Origin: an uncultured Sphingomonadaceae bacterium | GTDB taxonomy: Bacteria > Pseudomonadota > Alphaproteobacteria > Sphingomonadales > Sphingomonadaceae | Length of the DNA stretch: 64,000 bases | Assembly (NCBI GenBank): GCA_947501695.1 | Contig: CANMWO010000002.1 | Coordinates: forward strand, 434,001-498,000 | Direction of reading: 5' to 3' | Shown: piece after piece, positions 43,747 to 53,742 of the stretch | How positions within the stretch are numbered: the stretch's first letter is position 1 | Layout of the letters: each line of letters opens with the position of its first letter | Made by a program: the position numbers and the translations under genes | Notes under the pieces: generated by a model | Told to the model about the DNA's origin: nothing | The model's input: only the letters and a program-made list of their open reading frames with translations | Database searches by the model: none

Positions 43747-44744
43747 AGGGCTCGAATCGCCTCTGCCAATGGACGGATTTCTTCCGCGCTCTGGTTCCAA
43801 CTGGTTACCAGCCGCGCCTGTCCTTCGCCCCAATCGTAAAAGTCAAATCCGGCGTTGCGGAGAATTTCCGCTTCGGTTGTCGAAAGTTTGATGAATATCT
43901 CATTGGCTTCAACGGGATAGAGCAATCGTTCGCTGGCAGCATCCGCGATGATCTGCGCGCCCTGATTGGCCGCGCGCGCATTGTCCAGCCACAAGTCACC
44001 CTCGAGCATCGCCAATATCTGTGCGGCAAGATAGCGGCCCTTGGACTGTAAATGGCCAGCGCGCTTCCGGCGATAATGGGTTTCGCGCGCCAGGTCCTTG
44101 TCAAAAAATACCAAAGCCTCGGCGCCCATGCCGCCATTTTTGACGAAACCAAAGCTCAGCACATCGACGCCCGCTTTCCATGTCACGTCAGCCGGATGAC
44201 AGCCCAGCGTGGCAACCGCATTGGCAAAGCGCGCGCCATCCATATGCAAACCAAGGCTGCGTTGTTTGCAAACTTCCGAGACCGCGGCCACTTCGTCCGG
44301 CGTATAGATCAAGCCATATTCTGAAGCATTGGTGATAGATACTGCCGCCGGCTGCACCTGATGCACATCATCCCGGATCGCGGCACACATAGTATCAATA
44401 GTATCGGGCGAAAGTTTCGCGCCTGCCCCTCCTGCAAGCATGAGTTTCGCGCCGCCGGTGTAAAAACCGGGCGCTCCGGCTTCGTCCTGTTCGATATGTG
44501 CTTCTTCGTGGCAAATCACACCCTGGTGCGGCTGGCACAGCGCGGCCAAAGCCAGCGAGTTGGCTGCTGTTCCGGTGGCAACCCACATCGCCTCGACATC
44601 GGTGCCAAACAGTCCAGAAAAAGCACTGCTCAATTGCGCGCTCAACGCATCGCCATCATAAGCGGTATCTTGGCTATTAGCCGCAGCCAAAGCTGCCATC
44701 ACCTTAGGATGGACGGACGCTGCATTGTCAGAGAAAAATCGCAT
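43743..44744 (-). CDS. ltaE: Low-specificity L-threonine aldolase
   Basis: PLP-dependent enzyme cleaving threonine or allo-threonine to glycine and acetaldehyde. In 333 residues it shows FFSDNAASVHPKVM at the N-terminus, GTAANSLAL, HMDGARFANAV and the PLP-lysine segment SFGFVKNGGMGAEAL. The stop overlaps the start of a DMT transporter gene. Confidence 0.92.
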   Translation of the reverse strand: MRFFSDNAASVHPKVMAALAAANSQDTAYDGDALSAQLSSAFSGLFGTDVEAMWVATGTAANSLALAALCQPHQGVICHEEAHIEQDEAGAPGFYTGGAKLMLAGGAGAKLSPDTIDTMCAAIRDDVHQVQPAAVSITNASEYGLIYTPDEVAAVSEVCKQRSLGLHMDGARFANAVATLGCHPADVTWKAGVDVLSFGFVKNGGMGAEALVFFDKDLARETHYRRKRAGHLQSKGRYLAAQILAMLEGDLWLDNARAANQGAQIIADAASERLLYPVEANEIFIKLSTTEAEILRNAGFDFYDWGEGQARLVTSWNQSAEEIRPLAEAIRAL

Positions 44745-44907
44745 AAGATGGCCATGCTGTGAAGCGGCCGCTGCGTCAAGATTGTGATTACATTATCGTC
44801 GATCGCGGCCTACCGCTCCGAGAAAATCAGATCACTCAATAAACCAAAATTTTGCGTCATAGGCAGTGGTTTACACCTTATGAATCAGGTGTTCCGTTCG
44901 CCCGATA

Positions 44908-47259
44908 TCAAGCTTTTTTACGCTTCGGCTCTGTTGTAATTGGAACCTCAGCCGCCGGCAGATAAATCGTTTCAACATTGGGAACCGACACATTATTTGA
45001 CCGCAGATCGGTATATTCACCCAGCGCTTCCGCCTTACCGTACAGGAAGCCTTGCACCTGATCGCAGCCTTCTATGCGCAGCTCGTCGACCTGGTCTTCG
45101 CGCTCAACACCTTCGGCAGTCGTCGTCATGCCAAGATTCTGCGCCAGACTTATAACCGAGCGGATAATCGCACGACAATCTTCGCGTGTATCAATTTCGC
45201 TTACGAAACAGCGATCAATTTTGATCTTGTCGAATGGGAAGCTGCGAAGATAATTGAGCGAACTATAGCCGGTACCAAAATCATCCAGCGAGATACGAAT
45301 GCCAAGATTGCGTAGCGTATGCAGTGTACGGATATTGGCTTCGCTATCCTGCATCAAGATGCTTTCTGTGATTTCCAACTCTAATCGATTGGGGTCGACC
45401 CCGGAGTGCGCTAGCGCGTTGACGATCGTCGACACCAAGCTTGCGCTGCGCATTTGGGTGGGTGACAGGTTTATTGCGACCGTCAGGTTTTCATCCCATA
45501 TTGCGGCATCATCCAACGCCTTGCGAATAACCCACTCGCCCAATTGGACAATCATTCCGGTTTCTTCTGCTACCCCAATAAAATCATCCGGCATAACAAC
45601 GCCGCGTACTGGATGCACCCATCGCAACAGGGCTTCATAGCCGATTTTCTTTTGCGTTTTCAGGTCAACAAGCGGCTGGTAGTGTAGGCGCATTTCATCA
45701 CGGCCCAAAGATGCTCGTAAGTCGAGTTCCAGATTCCGGCGCGCTTCGGCGGCAATATCCATGCCTTTTTCGAAACTGGCGACACGGTTGCGACCATCGC
45801 CTTTTGCAGAATAGAGGGCTAGATCAGCATATTTTAGAAGCTGATTGGCATCGGCCATATCGTGGCTCCACGCCGCGACACCGACACTCACACCGGCTAT
45901 GACATTGTGGTCATCAACCATGAACGGCTCGCCAACCTGTTCGACAATGGCATCTGCCACTGCGGCAACTTCATAGGCTCTTGAACCGGTTAATAACAAT
46001 GCAAATTCATCGCCGCCAATGCGCGCCAGCAAATCACCTGGCTTAGCCAGTGTTTCGAGCCTGCGGGCAATCATTTGCAGCAGCTTGTCACCAATGGGAT
46101 GGCCCAATGTATCATTAATCGCTTTGAAGTGATCAAGGTCGAAAAAGATGAGTGCGATTTCGTCGTCTGGCTCAGCTCTATGAACAGTGCGATTCAGTGT
46201 CTCGGTAAACAGTCGCCGATTGGGCAAATCTGTAAGACCGTCAAAATGAGCCATATAGCTGACTTTAGCTTCCGCATTTTTTTGTGCGGTAATATCTTCG
46301 ATCACACCGCGCATCGCGATATTATCGGTGTCTGTTGTGTCGTCTGTCGCCCGGGCGCTGATCGTCCACCATTGCTGGCCACCGCCAACATCCACAGAAA
46401 CTGTCATATCCCGAAAGGAACGACCATTGCTAATATGATCGGTCAACCGCGCGCACTGTTCTTTGTCCTCAATCAACGACACGATCTTCATTCCGTTCAT
46501 CGTCTCACGGGGGTGTTGGGCCGCTTCTGCAAAACGATCACATACGTCAATCAATCGCCCCTCTGAATCGACAGAGAAAAGCCAGTTTGATGCTTGTTCT
46601 TCAAAATCATTCAGCAGTAATTTAACTGTTTCTGCTGATCTCTGGATTTCCTGTCCAGTCGTTAGCTGCTTGGCAAAATTCTCAAATATATTGCCGCAAT
46701 TAACATATAGAACCGCTGCGAACATGGTCAGTAATGCGATGGCCGCATAGCTCTCAATCCCGCCAAGATAGAGCAAACCTGCGGTCAGACCGATATACAT
46801 GATGATGGTCCAGGCCCGCGATGCTTCTGGAATGTGCCGGAATGATACGACGGCTGTACTCATTTTTCCGGCCCCGATAATAGCCAGAAGCATCAATTGA
46901 TTGGGCGTCGCAACGGGTAACAGGCAAGCCACACCCGCGCCCCACATATGGGCGTAGCCAGCCGCATTAAATGTAACGCGCTTTTTCAGCCCCAACATTT
47001 GTTCACGAGACAATTCCACGATTTCGGACTGCTTAGCCAGATAAAGCCGTGTGATGGAAAGATAGGCAAACATGCCATACCAAAGGACATGCATGGCCAG
47101 TGGCGCTTGATTAAAAAACAATATCGACAATATGACAGCGTTGACAATATTCGCGAATACAGTCACGCGCACAGACTTACCATGTTCGGTAAGTTGTTCC
47201 CGTAAAATCAGGTCTTGGTCGGATTGCCCGAGCCCCCCGATCTTTTTGTCTTCTAACAT
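44908..47259 (-). CDS. Membrane-bound PAS-GGDEF-EAL protein (c-di-GMP turnover)
   Basis: ATG at 47259 (783 residues) is favoured over GTG at 47271, since GGGGA sits before it. About six N-terminal helices form a membrane sensor (up to about 205), then a PAS domain (about 225-325), a GGDEF domain with IGGDEFALLL and the upstream FDLDHFKAINDTLGH, and an EAL domain with YEALLRWVHP, ELEITESILM and DDFGTGYSSLNYL. Both the GGDEF and EAL signatures look intact, so it could make and degrade c-di-GMP. Confidence 0.95.
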   Translation of the reverse strand: MLEDKKIGGLGQSDQDLILREQLTEHGKSVRVTVFANIVNAVILSILFFNQAPLAMHVLWYGMFAYLSITRLYLAKQSEIVELSREQMLGLKKRVTFNAAGYAHMWGAGVACLLPVATPNQLMLLAIIGAGKMSTAVVSFRHIPEASRAWTIIMYIGLTAGLLYLGGIESYAAIALLTMFAAVLYVNCGNIFENFAKQLTTGQEIQRSAETVKLLLNDFEEQASNWLFSVDSEGRLIDVCDRFAEAAQHPRETMNGMKIVSLIEDKEQCARLTDHISNGRSFRDMTVSVDVGGGQQWWTISARATDDTTDTDNIAMRGVIEDITAQKNAEAKVSYMAHFDGLTDLPNRRLFTETLNRTVHRAEPDDEIALIFFDLDHFKAINDTLGHPIGDKLLQMIARRLETLAKPGDLLARIGGDEFALLLTGSRAYEVAAVADAIVEQVGEPFMVDDHNVIAGVSVGVAAWSHDMADANQLLKYADLALYSAKGDGRNRVASFEKGMDIAAEARRNLELDLRASLGRDEMRLHYQPLVDLKTQKKIGYEALLRWVHPVRGVVMPDDFIGVAEETGMIVQLGEWVIRKALDDAAIWDENLTVAINLSPTQMRSASLVSTIVNALAHSGVDPNRLELEITESILMQDSEANIRTLHTLRNLGIRISLDDFGTGYSSLNYLRSFPFDKIKIDRCFVSEIDTREDCRAIIRSVISLAQNLGMTTTAEGVEREDQVDELRIEGCDQVQGFLYGKAEALGEYTDLRSNNVSVPNVETIYLPAAEVPITTEPKRKKA

Positions 47260-47352
47260 CTTATTCCCCACAAATTGTGAGGTAGAGGGAAAATGTAAAT
47301 ATTTTACTATTTCCTCTATTTTACATAGCTTTACAGCTCGTCAGAGGCTCCG

Positions 47353-47532
47353 CTAGCGTTTCTTCGCTATTTTGAGTTTGTCGGCCTTAGCGCGTTTTTT
47401 GATTGATTCCTCACTGCGGGTCAGAGCTTTGGAAATCGCCTTCAGGGTCATCCCCTTTTTCGCAAAAGCATGGAGCTTTTGGATTTCTTCGCTGTTCCAC
47501 GGCTGTTTGTGGCGTTCAAAATGCTCTTTCAT
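47353..47532 (-). CDS. 59-residue SANT/Myb- or HTH-like DNA-binding protein
   Basis: A small frame of MKEHFERHKQPWNSEEIQKL, then HAFAKKGMTLKAISKALTRSEESIKKRAKADKL and a basic tail. The Trp followed by Glu-Glu-x-x-x-Leu and a helix-turn-helix (MTLKAISKALTRSEESIKKRA) look like a SANT/Myb-type or GcrA-like DNA-binding motif. Its ATG overlaps the photolyase-like stop by one base (TAATG), indicating coupled translation. Confidence 0.65.
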   Translation of the reverse strand: MKEHFERHKQPWNSEEIQKLHAFAKKGMTLKAISKALTRSEESIKKRAKADKLKIAKKR

Positions 47533-48746
47533 TATAGCTCCATTCCGATAGCTCGCAGTGCATCCGGTGCCTTTTTCTTCACCGGGTGAAAGCCTTTTGT
47601 CGCCAGTGGCCAGATCGCGGCATCATAATCCCGCACCACCCACCGGACATTATTACCCCTTAACTCCTTGCTAATCGAATCTTTCAGCGCACCAACCGGC
47701 AGCCATGGCGACAAGAGACGCTCCATCCTGGCATTGGCCATAACAGCGCTCAATTTTTCACCCTTGTTCCACATGACGGCATCACAATCAAAATGCTCTG
47801 CCGCGCGGGTCACAGCGTCAGCCACGGCTTCGTTTGAAAAGGCGCGCACCTTTTCCGAAACACCTTTGGGACTCTTTCCATCCGGACCGCTCACGCCAAT
47901 GATTAGCGATGGTTTCTGAGGCAATATGAGGCTTTCGGGATGGCAATCCTCTTCATGCACCAAAAGCGCAAAGGCCGAAGCGGCTGGCGGTGCAGGCGGA
48001 ATCTTAAACGGCCGCAATTTGTAAGTTTTGTCCTCTTCCAGCGGGATAGTTTCTGCTGCCAAACCTATCGGCGTGAAACGACCATCCGTGAATTGCGTGA
48101 TATTCTCTTTTGTCGCGAGATAAGTTTTGCCTTTGGTGTGCAATCCACCGACCCAGCGCCATGACAACGTGTTGGAAGCAGCGTCACCATCAATCAAATG
48201 TTGAAGAAAAAAGTCCGCGCCTAGCTCCCAGGGCAGCTTCAAAGTAAAGATCCAGATACTGGCAAACCACATCCGCGCATGGTTATGAAGATAGCCCGTC
48301 TCGACGAGTTCCTTCGCCCAATGATCAAATGCATCAATGCCGGTCCGGCCTTCTTTAGCCTGTTCAAAAGCTTTACGCACACTGCCCTGCGTTTTGAGCT
48401 GTCGAAATTTGGCATCCCTATTCGTGACATAGTCGGCCCATACTTCGGGACGCTGTTCCAGCCAGCCCTTGAAATAGCCGCGCCAGAGCACTTCCGCGAT
48501 AAATTTATCCGCACCCTGCGCGCCATGGGCTTTTATCGCGGCGGCAATTAGTTCCTGTTCGGAGAGCAGCTTATGCCGGATATAGGGTGATAGCTTCGAG
48601 ACATTGTCACGCCACTTATCCTGTTCGATATCAGCATCCGAACCATAGTCAAAATTGCGCTTATGTGCATAATTATGGCCGATATTGGGGGTGAAATCGG
48701 CAAGTCGCGATAATGCGACGGCTCTTGTGGGTGCGGGGTGTGTCAT
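47532..48746 (-). CDS. Photolyase/cryptochrome-related FAD-binding protein, apparently permuted
   Basis: I start at 48746 (404 residues). The N-terminal 250 residues are the photolyase FAD-binding helical domain: LSPYIRHKLLSE, EVLWRGYFKGWL, TGYLHNHARMWFASIW, and QHLIDGDAASNTLSWRWVGG. The usual N-terminal alpha/beta antenna domain is not in front; instead about 140 residues follow at the C-terminus (ALLVHEEDCHPESL, AVADAVTRAAEHFDCDAVMW) that look like it, so domain order seems swapped. DNA repair or blue-light sensing is likely. A small HTH-like gene is coupled downstream. Confidence 0.8.
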   Translation of the reverse strand: MTHPAPTRAVALSRLADFTPNIGHNYAHKRNFDYGSDADIEQDKWRDNVSKLSPYIRHKLLSEQELIAAAIKAHGAQGADKFIAEVLWRGYFKGWLEQRPEVWADYVTNRDAKFRQLKTQGSVRKAFEQAKEGRTGIDAFDHWAKELVETGYLHNHARMWFASIWIFTLKLPWELGADFFLQHLIDGDAASNTLSWRWVGGLHTKGKTYLATKENITQFTDGRFTPIGLAAETIPLEEDKTYKLRPFKIPPAPPAASAFALLVHEEDCHPESLILPQKPSLIIGVSGPDGKSPKGVSEKVRAFSNEAVADAVTRAAEHFDCDAVMWNKGEKLSAVMANARMERLLSPWLPVGALKDSISKELRGNNVRWVVRDYDAAIWPLATKGFHPVKKKAPDALRAIGMEL

Positions 48747-48818
48747 GGCGGCCCTATCGCAGCAATGAGCAAGCTTGCCAACTATACAGTTGGCCCGGGC
48801 CACCTAAGCGATTGATGG

Positions 48819-49394
48819 TCAAGCCTGCCAACATTCCGCCATATGGTCATCAACCATTCCGATGGCCTGCATATAGGCATAGATAATCGTGCTGCCGACG
48901 AAGCTCATTCCTCGCTTTTTCAGGTCTTTGGAGATCGCATCGCTAATCGGTGATGTAGCCAGCATTTCGGAACTATTTTTCGGTCGGTTTACGATCGGCT
49001 CTCCATCAACATGGGCCCAAAGCCAGCTATCAAAACTACCAAATTCCTTCTGCATTTCCAAAAAGATCAAAGCGTTTTTGCGAGTAGAATAGATTTTCAA
49101 CCTATTCCTGATGATCCCCTCATCCTCTCGCAAAACTTCCAGCTCCCCGTCAGTCATCACTGCCACACGCGCGATATCAAAGCCGTGAAAAGCACGACGA
49201 TAACCATCCCGTTTCCGCAGCACCGTCTCCCAACTTAATCCGGCTTGTGCGCCTTCTAATATCAGATTTTCGAATAATTTCTGATCGCCATGCTCGGGAA
49301 CGCCCCATTCTTCATCATGATAAAGTCCGTAAAATTCTTTACCCGCTTGGCCGCCAAAACAGCGATGCTTTCCGTCTGAACCGATGATTGTCAT
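48819..49394 (-). CDS. tag: DNA-3-methyladenine glycosylase I
   Basis: Removes 3-methyladenine from DNA. Its 191 residues are family length. It begins with the zinc-binding CFGGQ segment, then YHDEEWGVPEHGDQKLFENLILEGAQAGLSWETVLRKRDGYRRAFHGFD, and ends with the conserved MSFVGSTIIYAYMQAIGMVDDHMAECW including the His/Cys zinc ligands. It is next to the photolyase-like gene, making a small DNA-repair cluster. Confidence 0.95.
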   Translation of the reverse strand: MTIIGSDGKHRCFGGQAGKEFYGLYHDEEWGVPEHGDQKLFENLILEGAQAGLSWETVLRKRDGYRRAFHGFDIARVAVMTDGELEVLREDEGIIRNRLKIYSTRKNALIFLEMQKEFGSFDSWLWAHVDGEPIVNRPKNSSEMLATSPISDAISKDLKKRGMSFVGSTIIYAYMQAIGMVDDHMAECWQA

Positions 49395-49444
49395 GGACCG
49401 ACCTTAAAACTACGGCGCCATTTTGGATAGCCCGAAGGCTGAAC

Positions 49445-50779
49445 CTATTCGGCAGGTTGAATATCGGGCTCTGCCTTATCCGCAGACGGCCACCAGCCAA
49501 TTTTTACTTTCAACCAGTTAATGGCGCGCGGTATCGGCGCGTTGCGATCCATCCATTCGGCATATTCCTTATAGGCAGGGTCGCTGAGCAGATGCTTTTC
49601 TTCGGTTTTCGCACGCCAGTAATAGACGCCGCTAACCGCCGCGATAATAACAGTGTTTCGCACCATATCTGTGAAGCTGTTCGAAGTGACCAGAAAGGGC
49701 ATGGTCGCCAGCCACCAGTATAGATTTTTGGCGACATAGGCAGGGTGTTTGGTGAATCGATAGGGTCCGTTGGTCAGGATCCCGCGATGGGTTAGATTGG
49801 AAAAGCGCAAGCCAAAAGCAACAGTGGCCCATGCGTAGATGGCTGTTAATACAACCAATATCCCGCCCCATATCGCTAAGATGGTATCATGGCCTTCAAG
49901 CCAAAAGGCCCAATCTGCCGTGTTGACATGATAGTTGAGCGGACCATCCATCAAGATGAACGGCGGATAGCAAATCAATGCTGCAACCCAGCCTGCCAGA
50001 TAGGGATTGGCGGTGCGAATATGGGCATCCAACGGCTTCATAGTCAGCAGATAACCAACGGTAGCAAATTGCACATCGACCACGAACATCGCGATAATCA
50101 ACCAGTGGGCGATGGCAACCGGATTACTGATCACCTGCACTATATCGAGACGCACAATATCTCCAAATCCACCCGGTACGATCGAAATCATAAACGCGAG
50201 GAAAAAGCCTTTCACAGCCCAAGCACGCAGATGGTGAAAAATCTGTTCGCGATCATATTCACCGCCATGGTCCTTGTTTCCAGCACCCATTAGGAATTGT
50301 CCGAAATGCCAAGCGCCGTCACGTGGTTCAACGAACCGCCGGTCCATCCACATCACATAGGGTATCGATAGTCCAAAAACGAAGGGCGCCGCCGTTTCCA
50401 TCATTTTCATCGAAAACTGATATTGGCCAGTCCAATACCAACGTCCCACACAATAGATTAGCGCGATAATCGCCCAAGTTGCCCAAAGTCCTGCAAGCTT
50501 GGCGACGCTGACGTCAAAAGTCTGTTTGAACGGTCTCGGGTTATTCCAGTCGATTCCGGTAGAGGCCCGCAAATGCACCTTGTCATAGAGCAATGACCAG
50601 ATCACCATAGGAACGCCGCAAGCAGCACAAGCAACCAATGCAGAATATGGCCCATCCATGCCATATTGACGAGCAATTAGAATCCATAACACCAGCCCGA
50701 TCAGCCCAGCGATACCCACACCGCTGGACACCGCAGATTGCGGACGCGGGTCAACAGCGTCTGGTTTCTTTCCGAACAT
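49445..50779 (-). CDS. Sterol reductase/ICMT-like integral membrane protein
   Basis: A 444-residue protein with about ten hydrophobic helices. The C-terminal part (GLRFSNLTHRGILTNGPYRFTKHPAYVAKNLYWW ... YWRAKTEEKHLLSDPAYKEYAEWM) matches the isoprenylcysteine methyltransferase/delta-14-sterol-reductase superfamily, whose SAM- or NADPH-binding site lies in this R-x-x-x-H-P-x-Y and E-E-x-x-L region. The longer N-terminal half favours the sterol-reductase-like shape; methyltransferase or reductase cannot be decided. Confidence 0.75.
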   Translation of the reverse strand: MFGKKPDAVDPRPQSAVSSGVGIAGLIGLVLWILIARQYGMDGPYSALVACAACGVPMVIWSLLYDKVHLRASTGIDWNNPRPFKQTFDVSVAKLAGLWATWAIIALIYCVGRWYWTGQYQFSMKMMETAAPFVFGLSIPYVMWMDRRFVEPRDGAWHFGQFLMGAGNKDHGGEYDREQIFHHLRAWAVKGFFLAFMISIVPGGFGDIVRLDIVQVISNPVAIAHWLIIAMFVVDVQFATVGYLLTMKPLDAHIRTANPYLAGWVAALICYPPFILMDGPLNYHVNTADWAFWLEGHDTILAIWGGILVVLTAIYAWATVAFGLRFSNLTHRGILTNGPYRFTKHPAYVAKNLYWWLATMPFLVTSNSFTDMVRNTVIIAAVSGVYYWRAKTEEKHLLSDPAYKEYAEWMDRNAPIPRAINWLKVKIGWWPSADKAEPDIQPAE

Positions 50780-50956
50780 AGTTCTGCGCTTTAACCAGAA
50801 ATGGTAATTAACCAGTGAACATCAGTTTGCAGGCACGAATATTCTATGAATTTCCGACCTATTCCGTTATATTTTTTGGAAATTTGGCAATTGGCAACTT
50901 ATTGCATCACTCTGTAACTTATTGGATCGCATTATAAAATGATCATGGGAAAACAA

Positions 50957-52147
50957 ATGAGAAACCTCACTCTTGCTACTGGACTATCTATCGTTCTTAT
51001 CGCCTGTGGTAATGGCGACGACGCGTTAGCCACAAAGGATGGAGCAGAAGAGTCGCAAGCTTTTGCAGATATCTCGCCAGTTGATCGTAAACCTTTTGAA
51101 AAGACCGAAGTCGCGAGTTTCGATGAACCATGGGCTATGACCTTCCTGCCCGATGGCCGGATGCTGGTCACCGAGAAGAAGGGTAATTTATTTCTGGTTG
51201 ACCAGAAAGGCGAAAAAACCCCGATATTCAACATTCCAGAAGTAGATTATGGCGGGCAAGGTGGCTTTGGCGATGTCGTGCTATCCCCCGATTTTGCAAC
51301 CAGCGGACGCATCTATCTGAGTTGGGTTGAAGCTGGCGAAAATGATACGAGAGGCGCCGTTGTGGCGCATGCGGATCTGTCTTTGGCTCCGAATGAACCG
51401 GGCGTAGAAGCCGAAGCGCCTGCGCTTGCCAATCTTACGACAATCTGGACACAAAACCCCAAAACCACCGGCCGCGGTCATTATTCCCATCGCATGGTCT
51501 TTTCACCCGATGGCAAATATCTTTTTATTGGCTCTGGCGAACGTCAGAAATTTGACCCGTCACAGGATATGACCGGTAATCTCGGTAAGATTCTTCGAAT
51601 TTACCCTGACGGTAGCATTCCAGAAGATAATCCGTTTGTCGGTCAGGAAAATGTGCTTCCAGAGATCTGGTCGCTCGGACACCGCAATATCCTTGGCATG
51701 GCCTTTGATAGCGAAGGTAGGCTTTGGAACCAGGAAATGGGACCCAAGGATGGTGACGAATTAAACCTCGTCCAGCCGAAAGCCAATTATGGATATCCGA
51801 TTGTATCCGAAGGCGATCATTATGATGGCAAGAAAATTCCAAACCACGATACGCGTCCTGAATTCGCCGCTCCAAAAGTCGCTTGGGTTCCAACGATTGC
51901 ACCATCTGGAATGATCATCTATTCTGACGAACTCTTCCCGGCATGGAAAGGCAGTGCCTTTATCGGCGGGCTGGCAAGCGAAGCCATTATTCGCGTATCC
52001 TTTGATGGCGAAACCGCACAGGAAGCAGAGCGCTATGCAATGGACAAGCGCATCCGCGAAGTAGAACAGGGGCCTGAGGGTGCTCTATGGGTGCTCGAAG
52101 ATGGTGAAGGCGGCAGGCTGCTGAAGCTGACGCCTTCCAAACAGTAA
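50957..52147 (+). CDS. PQQ-dependent sugar dehydrogenase-like lipoprotein
   Basis: I use the ATG at 50957, since GGGAAA lies just before it; ATGs at 50939 and 50945 have no Shine-Dalgarno sequence. A signal peptide with lipobox LIAC is followed by the six-bladed beta-propeller of the soluble glucose/sorbosone dehydrogenase family (YliI/Asd type): [88 protein letters not shown]. These bind PQQ and oxidise aldose sugars; the substrate is unknown. Confidence 0.9.
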   Translation: MRNLTLATGLSIVLIACGNGDDALATKDGAEESQAFADISPVDRKPFEKTEVASFDEPWAMTFLPDGRMLVTEKKGNLFLVDQKGEKTPIFNIPEVDYGGQGGFGDVVLSPDFATSGRIYLSWVEAGENDTRGAVVAHADLSLAPNEPGVEAEAPALANLTTIWTQNPKTTGRGHYSHRMVFSPDGKYLFIGSGERQKFDPSQDMTGNLGKILRIYPDGSIPEDNPFVGQENVLPEIWSLGHRNILGMAFDSEGRLWNQEMGPKDGDELNLVQPKANYGYPIVSEGDHYDGKKIPNHDTRPEFAAPKVAWVPTIAPSGMIIYSDELFPAWKGSAFIGGLASEAIIRVSFDGETAQEAERYAMDKRIREVEQGPEGALWVLEDGEGGRLLKLTPSKQ

Positions 52148-52151
52148 CTGT

Positions 52152-53018
52152 TTATGACGCAGCGGTCGTTGTTCCTGACAGATCGCTGAGGAACTGACGC
52201 ACCCGCTTGGCATTGGCACCAAGGTCGTGAACACCCACCCGCGACACCGAACGCATATCAATGATGCTGGCCGCGCCATTTTCTGCGGCGCGTGCCCGGA
52301 TTACAACATCGTCTTTGAAACGGAACAATGAGATAGTAGCGGTAGCTTCCAGATGGCCGGAAGCCGGATCAACATTGATCACCTCCCAGCCGCGATCTTC
52401 GGCCAGCCGCTTGGCTTTTTCAATGACTTCGGCGACGGGCTGATCAATCCGGACAGAGCGGATGTCGGGATAAGCATCCTGATGCAAGGTCGCCCAGCGC
52501 TGACGCGGGTTCATGCCTCGCATCTCGCCGTCATCGGCACCGGGGATATTATCCCAGTTGTCGGCACGCAAAGTCAGAACGGAAAATTGTGGCGTATCAG
52601 CCAGATCAGTGGTGATGTCATGAATCGCGGGAAGCGACCCGATCGTCATCGCATAGCTCGCCAGATAGCCGACAAAACCAAGCGAAACTATGGTTCCAAG
52701 ACCGAGCAGAGGCCAACGTGTCTTACGCTGTTTGCGGCGATCCAATATGATCCCGACGATCGCGATAATCAATGCAATCACAGCGATCAAGCCAGTCCAT
52801 GGCAAAATTCCGAGGCCAGCTTGCCAACCCCACAGGCCAATGCCGGACCCGAATGCAGATCCGAAAAACACGATCACGGCACTAATAGCTAAAACCAGTA
52901 CAATCCAACCTTTTGGGTCTTTGCGCAGCGCAGCCAGCCTTCCAGTCACTGGTCCGCTGGCATCAGCGATTGGTTGTTCTGTTTGTGGTTGCTGGTCCTG
53001 TTGACTATTCACTTGCAT
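52152..53018 (-). CDS. DUF1499 membrane protein
   Basis: AGGAGG three bases before the ATG at 53018 sets the start (288 residues). A charged N-terminus is followed by three hydrophobic helices (about 45-145), then the DUF1499 domain (ISDIT-like start, NPRQRWATLHQDAYPDIRSV, VEVIEKAKRLAEDRGWEVINVDPASGHLEATATISLFRFKDDVVIR). Function of the family is not established. Confidence 0.82.
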   Translation of the reverse strand: MQVNSQQDQQPQTEQPIADASGPVTGRLAALRKDPKGWIVLVLAISAVIVFFGSAFGSGIGLWGWQAGLGILPWTGLIAVIALIIAIVGIILDRRKQRKTRWPLLGLGTIVSLGFVGYLASYAMTIGSLPAIHDITTDLADTPQFSVLTLRADNWDNIPGADDGEMRGMNPRQRWATLHQDAYPDIRSVRIDQPVAEVIEKAKRLAEDRGWEVINVDPASGHLEATATISLFRFKDDVVIRARAAENGAASIIDMRSVSRVGVHDLGANAKRVRQFLSDLSGTTTAAS

Positions 53019-53177
53019 AACCCTCCTGTGATTGCTGTCTTTTAGACGCGGTGACGCCATAGTGCAATCAACACTGCAAGACCGATTTTAGCCCTATCAT
53101 ACTGCCGCTCGACACCACCCCTCAATGACGTTAAATGCGCCACTCTTGAAGTTGATCGACAGAATTGGACTTATCAT

Positions 53178-53702
53178 TTGACGACCATCATGCCCCTTGC
53201 CGAAATTGATCCTGCGCTGGTCGAAGATCTGCTCAACGCGGCCTTTGGCAAACTGCGCACCCAGCGCACCGCTTACAAAGTCCGTGAAGGCATGGACATG
53301 CTGGAAGGATTAAGCGTCGCAGCGGTGAATATGGCAGAAAATGAGCTGCTCGGCTCTTTGCAATGCTGGCCGGTCGCGCTCACTGATGACGCAGGCAAGA
53401 TGCATCCAATGATCATGGTGGGGCCCGTCGCTGTTTACCCTGATTGTCAAGGCGAAGGCATTGGCCAAGCGCTAATGAACGGCTTGCTCAAAGAACTACA
53501 GCAGGGAGAGAGCTTACCGCTAGTGATGATAGGCGATCCGGCTTATTATGACCGCTTCTTTGAATTCTCGCCTGAGCGGACAGGCGGATGGAGCCTGCCA
53601 GGGCCTTGGGATCCGGAGCGGTTGTTGGTGCGCGCATCAAAAGATGCTGTGTTACCCGAAAAGGGCAAGCTTGGCCCCTGGGTCCGTCCTGCAAGTAACT
53701 GA
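53178..53702 (+). CDS. GNAT-family N-acetyltransferase
   Basis: A 174-residue protein starting with TTG at 53178 or ATG at 53190. The acetyl-CoA loop is VGPVAVYPDCQGEGIGQALMNGLLKE and the C-terminal LVMIGDPAYYDRFFEFSPE is typical of YhbS-like GNAT proteins. The acceptor substrate is unknown. The start codon choice is uncertain since neither has a good Shine-Dalgarno sequence. Confidence 0.85.
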   Translation: MTTIMPLAEIDPALVEDLLNAAFGKLRTQRTAYKVREGMDMLEGLSVAAVNMAENELLGSLQCWPVALTDDAGKMHPMIMVGPVAVYPDCQGEGIGQALMNGLLKELQQGESLPLVMIGDPAYYDRFFEFSPERTGGWSLPGPWDPERLLVRASKDAVLPEKGKLGPWVRPASN

Positions 53703-53742
53703 ACCCGTTTACAAAAGCAACTTCCCACAATAGGCCATAACC

